Source: Luzula sylvatica (lineage: Eukaryota; Streptophyta; Magnoliopsida; Poales; Juncaceae). From it: a stretch of 64,000 nucleotides of DNA. Both the position numbers and the translations under genes were made by a program. Every line of letters begins with the position of its first letter. Position 1 is the stretch's first letter. The stretch lies in contig OX326960.1 in assembly GCA_946800325.1 (NCBI GenBank), positions 56,814,855 through 56,878,854 on the forward strand, written 5' to 3'. The notes under the pieces are model-generated. The model saw nothing but the letters and a program-made list of their open reading frames with translations, had not been told where the DNA came from and did not search any database. Below, one piece after another: positions 54,930 through 64,000 of this stretch.

Positions 54930-57627
54930 GTGATAAATTATCATATTGCATTAGCATATGTTGTAATATTAAGAAGAGAAAATTTTATCATATTCCTGAA
55001 ATGGATCTTTTAGAAGTGCTGATTGAATTAGCATGACAACACAATCATATTTTTATTATGCGGTTCGCCTCTCAAATTTTTCATAAAATTAACAAAACTT
55101 CCAATTATACTTTGTCTTACGTTAGTCTAATTCTTGATCGGTTTAAGGACGTTAATCAAATCAAAGTTGACATGGTAACCAATGGTTCTTATTAGCATTG
55201 ACAAAAAAATTTACTTGTGTTCGAACTCGGTTCGAAGATAATTCGAAAAAATCGCATTCAAAAATTATTTCAAGCGAATTCGAGCCGAATCAAGCTAGCT
55301 CAAGCCAAAGTGAAGGCGAGTTCGAGCTCGGCTCGAGCTAGTCCAAATTCGAGTCGAGTCGAGACAGCTCGAGTTTGAACCGCGAACCGAACTGTCTCGA
55401 GCCTGACTCAAACTGAAAAACACAATTCGGACCCCTATTTCTAGCCGACCCGCCATAATCGAGCTGGGTTATGTTTGTTCGAACTCGACTCGTTGTCAGT
55501 CCCAGTTCTTATGCAGTCCGATTACAAATGGTTGTCATAGTATTATCTGCATCCATATTTTGGGGATACGGATGCAGATACGATTCTACCCAGATTCACA
55601 TATTATTCGAATATTAAGTGAATGTGTATACAACTTCGATATAGTCGTATGCTAAAATCGATACAGATCTTTTCGATTATTATATGATACAAATATAGTT
55701 ATAATATATAATAAAAGTATTTACTCATTTTTTTATTAAAAAAAATATAATTGGTGTTGAGTATGCGTTTAATAAATTTAGGGAATTTCTTCAAAACCAC
55801 TTTTATGTAAATTATCAAAAAAACTCCTCAATCTTTATATTCCTTCATAATTTCCCCTCAAAAAATAAGTTGTTTTTATCCAAATTGAACTAAACTTAAC
55901 ATATTCATCCATTAATATTTATTTGTAAAAAAAATAGATATCAGTAATGAAAGCGATCGTTTGTCGGATACCATTCAAAAAAAAATATTTGTAAAATAAA
56001 ATTTCAACTCACTATTTATGAGTGTTCTGCATGAGCCAGAAATCTAAAGATCTAAAGTAAAGAAGGTTTTCATAATTTCTAGAACATTTAGGAGTTTTCT
56101 TGACGAATTTCCCATACATGAAACTGTTGGGAATTCCCGCACGCATGTATCGTACATGATGCAACAAAAATGTGATATTCTCGTGATCAAGAATCTCATT
56201 TCAATATTATTCGTGTAAGGAAGAAAAATATATTGTTCTGCAGGAATCACACGAAATAATATTTTTTTTAGTTACTATATATATATTTTTTAAGAGAATC
56301 CTAAGCCACGAATCGTGGCCATTATAGGTTTCTTTTTTTTAGTTACTATATTATTATACAATTATCCGTACTACTCTCAATCTAATCCACACTTATCTTG
56401 AAGAAAACTATTTGAGTTATGATATTTAAGAACCTTAAATTTTGTTATGACTTTAAGATTCGTGGTACACAAGCACAATTATTTAAATTAGATCCATTAA
56501 TATTCTTGCTCTAATACACATCTCAAATTTACACGTACAATTTAATTACATAAATATCACGAGTCAAATATTTATTTAACTTCTTAGTTCCACTCTAATA
56601 CTCCATAGAACAAAAATAATTAGAAAGGTAGTAAAACAGCTAATGTCCAGAGAAATAGTCTACAGGACAGTTCCTAAGAATGCCAGAAAAACACTTCAAA
56701 GCTAAAAATGATTACATAAAATTTTAAACAATTTGCCCCCTTTTTGCAAACAATTATGAGAATCCAAATCTTCAATGGGGACCAAAATGAACAGAACAAA
56801 TCTCTTTGATTGGTTTCACACTCATCAATAAAAAAAACAATAAATACCCTAATGTCAGAGATTTCTCTCTTTTTAAAGATTGCGAAAAAGGATTTTAGAA
56901 TTAGAAACTTGCCAACAATAGAATCCATAATAAACACAATCCCCATTGATGCTCTTTAAAAGGGACACGAGATTTCTCAATATAGTCTCATGCATGCATG
57001 TCTTCAAATAGGCCATTCTATACATGTACAATGGAGTATTCCACTCTACAATCCCTTTTTTATACTAGTCATTATTCCATTTATATGCACAGGTCTGAAA
57101 TTTGCAGTTGCAGAGCTCACATTGTACAATTCTTTCTTTACATCACATGCAACCCGTTATTGAAGAGGTTGGATTGAATTGGATTCCCATTTCACACCAA
57201 ATGTCTCAATCAATTTGAAAAATTGCAACTTGAATTGCCCAATTTTACGCAACTTCAATGAATTCAATCTTAAATTTTAAATCCCATAAAGAGATACTGA
57301 AAGAAGACTTATTCGCATTATTAATTCAATTAAAATCTACTCATTCACATAAGCTAAATTATCGCCATCAATTCCCAAGCAGAATAAAAACATTACATCA
57401 ATAAAAAGTAAGCAAAAATAACCACGAAAGTTCTCCTTTCAACCTCTTATCAACACCACCATGCAAGCTTGAGCTTCGGCATTTTTTTTTTGACGGTTCA
57501 ACAAAACCAATATTACCCGAAAAAAGCATAATTTAAACAAAAATAGAAAAATAAAAGGCCGCCTCGATCTCTTCGGTCGCCTTCAAAATTCAGAGATAAA
57601 AAAAAAAACCGTGATTCTTCAGAATCC
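54930..57627. other. intergenic region downstream of MKK4/5-like gene
   Basis: No gene is supported. 55200-55500 is dense in TCGAGC/GAGCTCG motifs and looks like a MITE with CTCGA repeats. 55550-55720 has GGATACGGATGCAGATACG, a distant relative of the GATACG elements. 57450-57627 is probably the 3' UTR side of the MKK gene. Confidence 0.45.
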
Positions 57628-58806
57628 CTACTGGGCGGGCGCATTGGCATATTTCACTATAAAGGGGTGTTGAAGGAGCTGAGTAGCATTAGCCCTTCTT
57701 TTAGGGTCTCTTTGCAAACACCATTTGATAAAGTCTTTGAACTCATTTGACGCGCCATCTGGCACCTCCGGAGGATCATTGTAGCAAATCGCACACATTA
57801 GAGATGCCCAATCACCTTGCCTTCCCAAATTCTCCCCGAATGGAAACTTCCCCAAATAGAACTCGAGGATGCTGAGCCCGAAACTCCATATATCGGCAGA
57901 GTACCCGTCGTACCTGCCATGGTTTAAATCGGTATTGATTCTTTCAGGGCTCATGTACGCTATGGTACCAACGGATGAGTTGCACGGGTCCATGGATTGA
58001 GCCAAGATTCGACCCACCCCAAAATCGGCAATCTTTACACGGCGTGCTGAATTTATTAAAAGGTTTGATGGTTTTATGTCACGGTGCACGATGTGGCGCT
58101 TGTGCAGGTACACTAACCCTCCTAAAACCTGAATGATTAAGAACAATCGAATGAGTTAAATCTTTTAATGTATTTTAAAGAATCGCAAAGCATCATCGTT
58201 TTGGCACCACAGATGAGTGAGAGAGAATGAGTGATTTGGGTTGTCATTTGCAATAGGTAGGTAATTAGAGATTTTTACCTGGCGAGCTATGTCAGAAAGG
58301 AAGGCTTCATTAGAGATGCGGTGTCCCTCAAGCGATCCCCCATCCATGTGTTCCAGAAGGATCTGGATCTCTCCAGCATGGTCGTACATCCCATGGCACC
58401 TCACCACAAACGGGTTATCCGAAGTGCGTAAAATCTCGATCTCACGCCAGATCTGGCGACGGATCGTTTCCTCATGGTTTCCATAGATGACCTTAAGAGC
58501 ATAGATCCGGTTAGTGGTGATATGACGCACCATCCAGACTGTACCTCCGGTACCACTCCCGAGCCGTTTAATCCGTTCAAGATCAGAAATAGGCGGTGCA
58601 ACCGCAAGCGACGTCGTATTGCCCGTAGTCGACGCAGTATTGGAGGGTGGAGGAGGTAACGGAAGTGGCACGGCAAGAGCGGAAATATCGCGCTCAGGCA
58701 TAGGAAGAGTCAAGTCCGGCCGGCGCCTAGGCCGGTTGGGCGTGCCAGGTGGACCAGCTCTGTGGTGGCTCCCAGCCGGTGCAGTATTACTCGCGCCTGG
58801 CCTCAT
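57628..58806 (-). CDS. MAP kinase kinase, MKK4/MKK5 class (group C)
   Basis: Exons 58806-58279 and 58128-57628 give 342 aa. The N-terminus has a MAPK-docking D-site (RRRPDLTLP, residues 28-36) followed by [18 protein letters not shown], both typical of MKK4/5. The kinase has a P-loop (GSGTGGTVW), K105, helix-C E122, [13 protein letters not shown] (D193), DFG at 211 and activation-loop Ser221 and Ser227 (the S/T-x5-S/T pattern, here S-MDPCN-S). It continues [18 protein letters not shown]4/5 relay signals from MAPKKKs to MPK3/MPK6 in immunity and development. As I recall them, group C genes are normally intronless; this one and its paralogue share an intron at the same place (IARQ|V/ILGGL), so it predates their duplication. 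A TATA box lies upstream. No damage is seen. Confidence 0.92.
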
Positions 58807-58884
58807 GATTGTGTTAATTATTGATTAGTTCAGTAGATTGTTGGGTTCTTTGATTGAGGGGAGGGTGAGGTGAACGGATGAGTT

Positions 58885-58896
58885 TTTTTTTATACG
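58885..58896 (-). promoter_or_regulatory. TATA box of the MKK4/5-like gene
   Basis: GTATAAAAAAAA on the minus strand, about 85 bp upstream of the ATG. Confidence 0.55.
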
Positions 58897-59190
58897 GAGA
58901 GAAGGGATGTGATGATGAAGAAGGGGGAGAATAAATAAAGGCGAGGGGAGGGGAATAATGAGGGGATTAATTAGATGGGCTGCTTGTGTAAAAAACTCAA
59001 GATCATCATAGTTTTTCCTGGTGTTACGCACCGCATTTGTAAACACTGCAATTATACTTTTGACTTGTATTTTTAAGGATATTTATCAGAGATTTTTAAA
59101 AGAGATATGATATGCAATTAAAATATGTATAGTAATAGTAATATTCTGATTAGTTTAGGGGTTATATAAAGTTATATTCTTCGTGTTTTT
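58897..59190. other. MKK4/5-like upstream region
   Basis: CT-rich on the minus strand near the gene, then AT-rich. No further features. Confidence 0.4.
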
Positions 59191-59850
59191 AGGGATGTCA
59201 ATGGATTAGGTGATATTAGTGTCCGGCTATCCGATTCAGACGGGTCGGGTCGAATAATATCCGTTTAAATTTATTCACGGGACATGTATTATTTGATTAA
59301 AATTATCCGGCACGAAGATACGAATATAATATGGATGAGTTCATATTCGACCCGTAAATATATCTGATCCGAGCCCGGTTCATATTAACTCTGGTTGTAT
59401 CAATATTATTTACCCTAATATTATAATTTAATTTTAAAATCACTTTTATTTTAGTAATTTAGGTTAATACTTATAATTTAATTATTTATGTTATAAATAA
59501 TCGTCGTGCGGAAGGAACCAATCGGTCAATAACAGAGTGACGTCATAAATTTTTTATGTGATTTTAAAAAAATTATTATGAATTTTGTGAGAGTTATTGA
59601 GTTTTATTATTGTATTATGTTATATTATCTTAATTTTTAAAAATATATTGTGTTATTATGTTTTTAATGTTTTTGGTTAGGCATTGGTATAAAATTTCAT
59701 AAATAATTCGAAAATTCGCGGGCACCAAATGGAACAGGTAAAATTATCTATTTAGTTGATGCGATGGCGGATATGAATATTATCCGATTAAAATGAACAA
59801 GAAAATGAACGAGCCTATACTGACCCGAGACCTCCCCTATTGGCATCCCT
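59191..59850. mobile_element. element with AGGGATGYCAATRG inverted ends
   Basis: The left end AGGGATGTCAATGG matches the reverse complement of the right end (AGGGATGCCAATAGG). The interior holds many GACGGGTCGGGTC/GACCCGTAAATAT motifs near both sides, a pattern common in plant non-autonomous transposons. The TSD is hidden in flanking T runs. Confidence 0.55.
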
Positions 59851-59884
59851 ATTTTTTTTTTTGAGGCCATATATGGTAATTCTG

Positions 59885-60125
59885 AGATTCCCTCTCACGT
59901 TCTCTATGTCATCAATTAATAATTAATTAACATGATAATTAATAAAAAAAATCTCATTAATTATTAATTGATATATAATTAAAATATATATGAATTAACA
60001 ATTCTTAATTAATATAAATTATCAATTGATCGTTAATGAATTTTTTTTTTGTTAAATATGATGTTAATTAATTGTTAATTGACGACAGACGAGATGGAAT
60101 ATGAGGGGCATAGTATAATATTATT
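59885..60125. mobile_element. MITE, TTWTACT terminal family
   Basis: The left end ATTCCCTCTCACGTTCTCTA and the reverse complement of the right end (ATTATACTATGCCCCTCATA, then TTCCATCTCG) flank a TTAATTAATT-rich palindromic core. Confidence 0.5.
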
Positions 60126-61004
60126 ATTTTTTTAACCGTTCTATAAGGTCTAAAAGGCCGGACTATTTTGGGTTAGAGATATAAATGGGCTATTGGCCCA
60201 GTATGTTTTTATTTGTTTTTGAAACAACGGTACTTTTTCTTAAGATCGAAAAGAACTTATTTTTGCACAAATATTGTGCTTTTCTCAAATAATTGATTTT
60301 TATTGTAAATATATTCCGAAAATTCCAATTGACTTTTGTTGTAGGATTTCATATTGTTTTTTATTATTCTCTCATGCTTGGTTTTAAGTGCAAATTAACG
60401 GAATCATATGTTCATTTGGTTAACAAATCATCAAATAACACATCATTAATATATAATTTTTTGTTTAACCTCAAGTCTAGAACAAACAATAAGATATAGT
60501 GACATCTTTCTATAGATTTGTTGCTCTAGACGAGTTTGAGTTTCGAGTTTGAGTTGTTCATCAAGAAAACAAGTTTCACTGGACCAAGCTCGCACATATA
60601 CATTTTCTTACCTCTTAATAGTTAATATATAAAATTAAAAATCAGACCAACACGTGTCAGCACCATATAAAAATTCAACAGTTTTAAAATAAAATAAAAT
60701 AATCACATAATTTTTTTTTTTATAATTTACCAGCTAAAACAAGTGTGAATAAACAGTTGAAATGAATACATGAAAACTTGTATATCACAAACAATATAAT
60801 TTTTCTAATTGCAAACAAATTACAATTCCTGTCAAATATGTTATTTTATTGGAGAAATTTTAGAACACAAATTGTGTTAATTCTATTTTATGTCAATGAG
60901 AATTGAATTTATAATTTATGATGTATTTATGTTATGCGCTCAATTATCTGACTTATAAATTCATTTACAAAAAAACTTATAAATTCATTTACAAAAAAAC
61001 AAAA
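60126..61004. other. AT-rich intergenic region
   Basis: No gene or clear element seen. A short direct repeat (ACTTATAAATTCATTTACAAAAAAAC) lies at about 60950-61000, just next to the tRNA gene. Confidence 0.45.
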
Positions 61005-61077
61005 CGCCGTCCGTGGGAATCGAACCCACGACCACATGGTTAAAAGCCGTGCGCCCTACCAGCTAAGCTAGGACGGC
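61005..61077 (-). tRNA. tRNA-Lys (anticodon UUU), slightly degenerate copy
   Basis: 73 nt on the minus strand. It folds as a cloverleaf with acceptor GCCGTCC/GGACGGC, anticodon loop CTTTTAA and T-loop GGTTCGATTCC. Against the copy at 63017 it has three changes. Two turn D-stem pairs into wobbles (GCTT/GGGC), and one makes a C-A mismatch in the anticodon stem (CACGG/CCATG). A T-rich terminator follows on the minus strand. It may be poorly functional. Confidence 0.85.
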
Positions 61078-61474
61078 TTGGTCCCCACCAAGTATTATTG
61101 CAATCTATGAACATATATGATGTCGAGTCAACAATACATGGTAACTACAAACACCACAGGATCGGCAATCGAAAATAAAATTTAAGTTTAATTTGACAAG
61201 GAAAACAAAAATTGTTTGCTACTCCAAACTAATTAACTCAAATACACAACATTTCAATAATTTGATTTCATAATCACTTACAAGTGGAGCGCTATCAATA
61301 GTTTTGTAATTGCAATCACTGACAAAAAATCGGCCAAACTACAACAAAAGTGGAATTCAACAAATAAATGCCATCTATACATTGCAATAACCATAAAATA
61401 ATTTAACACGTAAATCAATATAGTTATACCAACAAATATAATGACAAAGACGCAAAATTTCGCTAGAAATTTAC

Positions 61475-62662
61475 TCATGTGCCTTTGGATGGGCCAGATG
61501 TAGAGATGGGTGCCCCGTAAGAATATCTCCACTCGTCACAAGCCGAACATTTCTCCAATTTATCTTCATTTTCCAAAGTACAAAATTTACACGCCCACGT
61601 TCTCAACTTCGATGCTTTTGGTTTCGGTTTCATATTCCCACACGCTTCACACGTCAACGCTAATGGCTATGCAGAATTAACAAAGAAAAGTAAATAAAAT
61701 TCACAAAAAAAGTGCACACAAAATTAACATATAAATACATAATTACCTTGTTCAACAATGTGCAAGAAGCACACTCCCACAATATCTCGATATCATCTTC
61801 CAAATCCACTGGCCAATCAGAAGATCCCACCTCATTAATCCCTCTCTTCTTGGTATTCCTATTCCCACCAAAAGAAGATCCTTCACCTTGGCTTTCACCA
61901 TCTGGAGGCCTTAACGGGTCTACATTCTCTGTATTATCCGCATCCCCAGACCCGCACCACAAATCATCATACAGCCTTCTTTCAGCAGCCATGGCAGCAG
62001 CCTGGACCGGGCTAAGTGAGGTCATGATGACATCATCTCCACCTAACCTTCTCGGGCCCAATCCACCATTCCTTGCCCGTTTCTCAGCTGCGACCAATGC
62101 AGTCTGACGAAGCACCGGTAACGAAGGCTGGCGAGTGAATCCACCTAAGCGTCTGCCCGACCCGTCAAAACCCTGACCCGTACCCGCTATGCCTTTGGAG
62201 ATGAGATCTTCGCATTCCTTGCGAAGCTCATCCCAGAGCTTGTAGAACTGCGCGTTGTGGGGCCCGTGTACCATGTGGCAGAGTTCGTGTAGCATTGTGT
62301 CGAGCACTTCGTCGAAAGGGAAGAAATCCCATTCACGATTCGGTCTCCTCAGCCTTAGCTTCACCTCCGCGCCTCTGTTCACATTCACACCTAAAAGTGC
62401 AGGATTCGTTGGACTGCAAAAAATGTACAGAAAAAAATAAAAAATCAGTCCTAATTATTGAAATTGAGGACTAGAAGAAAGAAAATTGACGGAAAGGAAA
62501 GAGTAACTAGAACTCGGAGAGGCGTTTGACTCGCCACTTGCGACGGCGCATGATTGGCTGGACCTGTTTGGCGATCTTGTCCAGCATTGCACGGGAGTCC
62601 TCCTCGCCGGGCTTCTTCAGGGCCTTTATCTCCCATACTTTGTTGAGATCACCCACTTCCAT
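61475..62662 (-). CDS. WSS1/SPRTN-like DNA-dependent metalloprotease (WLM domain)
   Basis: Exons 62662-62508, 62413-61747 and 61666-61475 give 337 aa with clean GT-AG joins (RLSEF-Y-PTNPALLGVNVNRG). The WLM protease domain holds the zinc-binding motif HELCHMVHGPHN (H94, E95, H98, H104). The tail has two RanBP2-type zinc fingers, C266-x2-C269-x10-C280-x2-C283 (WECASCTLLNK, CEACG) and C300-x2-C303-x10-C314-x2-C317 (WACKFCTLENE, CSAC). The first finger is split by the last intron. Such proteases digest DNA-protein crosslinks, for example trapped topoisomerase, in the nucleus; Arabidopsis WSS1A is the plant example. The upstream ATG matches the family start (MEVGDLNKVWEIKALKK). It is bracketed by two divergent tRNA-Lys genes. 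Confidence 0.93.
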
Positions 62663-63016
62663 TTACTTCGAGACCTCTTCTCTGATTTTCAATCGAGCAA
62701 GTACATCAATTGTCACGATCCTGATCAAATGTTTTTTGGGGGAATTGGTGAATTTGGGGGTGAAATTAGGGTTTACCTCAGGAGATGGATTTGGGGGGGT
62801 TTAGGGGAGAGCGAGAATCGATTAGAAAAGAAGCGGGAAGGGGAAAGAAAAAGTATGTGCGTCTCGGGATATAGAATGAGAAATTTATTGTGTACCCCTT
62901 CAATTTTCTTTCTTTTAATTCGTTGCTTCGGATGCAAGATATTCTTGCTACCTACTGGTTCTAAGTCAACTCATAATATAGTAATTATATATTATTTGCG
63001 TGGAAAAAAATAATAA
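62663..63016. other. promoter region between the WSS1-like gene and tRNA-Lys
   Basis: The WSS1-like 5' UTR probably extends to about 62800 (minus-strand AAACCCTAATTTCACC). No TATA box was identified. Confidence 0.4.
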
Positions 63017-63089
63017 GCCGTCCTAGCTCAGCTGGTAGAGCGCACGGCTTTTAACCGTGTGGTCGTGGGTTCGATTCCCACGGACGGCG
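63017..63089 (+). tRNA. tRNA-Lys (anticodon UUU)
   Basis: 73 nt with a perfect acceptor stem GCCGTCC/GGACGGC, D-arm GCTCAGCTGGTAGAGC, anticodon stem CACGG/CCGTG with loop CTTTTAA, T-arm TCGTGGGTTCGATTCCCACG and discriminator G. A T run (about 63098) provides a pol III terminator. No intron. Confidence 0.97.
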
Positions 63090-63229
63090 CTATTATTTTT
63101 TAATTTAAAATCTTCTTTGTTTATTTTCTTTTTTTGTTTTTTTTGCTCTTTATATAATTTCTAAACGTTAATTTGAAAAACTAAAATTCCAGTGAAAATC
63201 AAAGTAGTTGTGTTTTTTTTTATTCCTTG

Positions 63230-64000
63230 AATGCGTGGGTTCAGTTCAATGCTCGCATGACGAAATAATCAAAACCTGGAGAAGAAGAACATTGCAAGCT
63301 GAAGACAAAAACAAATGCGATGCCAGTTGCTGGGCAGCTACACAATCCGGCTTCAGTAGAGCATTTGGTATTGGATTGCCGATTTATTAAACTCCATTGG
63401 GAAGATGTCAAAATTGCGGTTTCTTGTCCAAATTTGGGCTCAGTACCGGAGATGATGCAGAAATTGATATCCAATCAGCTCGAGATCAAGAATTCTTTGA
63501 TATTCGCCTCATTCTTCTACTGTTCTTGGCGTGAAAGATGCAGGCGAGTATTCACTGATAATAAGAAGGAAGGTAATAGGTTAATTGAAGAAATAATGGA
63601 GGATTTAAGATTCTTAGAAAGGAGATTAGAGAGAGAAGAGAGTATTTGATACCTTGGCGGAGAAGAGAGATCAAATCTGTACCAAGAAAAAGAGCTGAAA
63701 AATGGGGAATTAAGAGAGATCTAAGAGAGATCTGAGTAAAAGGTTCTTTCGATTCTTGGCGGTGAAAAGAAGAATGAGTCAGCGCTATTGATGGATGTAA
63801 AAGTGAGGTGAGGTGTAGAGTTCGAAACCGGATGAAGGCAAAAATAACTAGCAGCTTATGAGTTTTTAGTTTTATCTATTTGTTTTTGTCATGCTCGGGC
63901 CTTTGGGCTGTTGTAAAAAAAATTATTGTGAACTCTTATTTATTTATCTATTTTTTAGAAGGGAGGCTTTGAACTCCCTCTAAAGTTACTCAAAAAAAAA
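63230..64000 (+). mobile_element. LINE 3' fragment, degenerate
   Basis: The + strand encodes a damaged zf-RVT region: a Cys-containing CDASCWAATQS in one frame, then SVEHLVLDCRFIKLHWEDVK and FASFFYCSWRERCRRVF in another, so a frameshift is present. 63849-64000 resembles a LINE 3' end (GCTCGGGCCTTTGGGCTGTT) and finishes in an A run at the window edge. 5' truncated. Confidence 0.7.

Overview
This is nuclear DNA of a flowering plant, most likely a eudicot. It is AT-rich and gene-sparse. Its genes carry GT-AG introns, and many intact or decayed transposable elements separate them. I cannot name the species. I read the gene models by hand from splice sites, reading-frame continuity and family resemblance.

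Layout. A MYB36/RAX-type R2R3-MYB gene (2.6-4.2 kb, +) opens the window. It is followed by about 9 kb of transposon-rich sequence: a GATACG-rich hAT-like element, a 5'-truncated LINE with a 17-bp target-site duplication (TSD), a short hAT MITE and foldback elements. A DIR1-like lipid-transfer protein gene lies at 13.7-14.2 kb. From 15.7 to 23.3 kb there is a broken TOM1-like (GAT-domain) pseudogene. Its two recognisable parts are about 5 kb apart, separated by Helitron-like termini, microsatellites and a 582-bp hAT element with an 8-bp TSD. Two PR-1-like CAP genes follow in tandem (24.0-26.4 kb, +).

The 29-41 kb block holds a large inverted duplication. A complete 10-exon USP-domain/receptor-like cytoplasmic kinase gene (40.7 to 37.55 kb, -) faces a 5'-truncated copy with introns retained (29.1-31.0 kb, +). 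That copy has lost the USP domain and has an open frame from a new start codon. The spacer consists of LINE pieces and a long solo LTR. Next are a ROG1-like lipase gene (44.0 to 41.2 kb, -) with a 602-bp solo LTR in an intron, and a Helitron-like terminus close to its promoter.

A duplicated MAP kinase kinase pair of the MKK4/MKK5 class occupies 48-59 kb. The copy at 57.6-58.8 kb looks catalytically intact. The copy at 48.2-50.6 kb has lost key catalytic residues and gained a 1.1-kb intron insertion. The right end has a WSS1/SPRTN-like DNA-protein-crosslink protease gene (62.7 to 61.5 kb, -) bracketed by two divergent tRNA-Lys(UUU) genes. A LINE tail closes the window.

The cellular genes do not form a pathway cluster. 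Several belong to families linked with defence or stress signalling: PR-1, DIR1-like LTP, the RLCK and MKK4/5. That grouping may be coincidence. The strongest signals are structural: the chimeric kinase duplicate, the predicted pseudokinase MKK, five Helitron-like 3' termini, and several small elements with clean TSDs, including a 127-bp tRNA-derived SINE.
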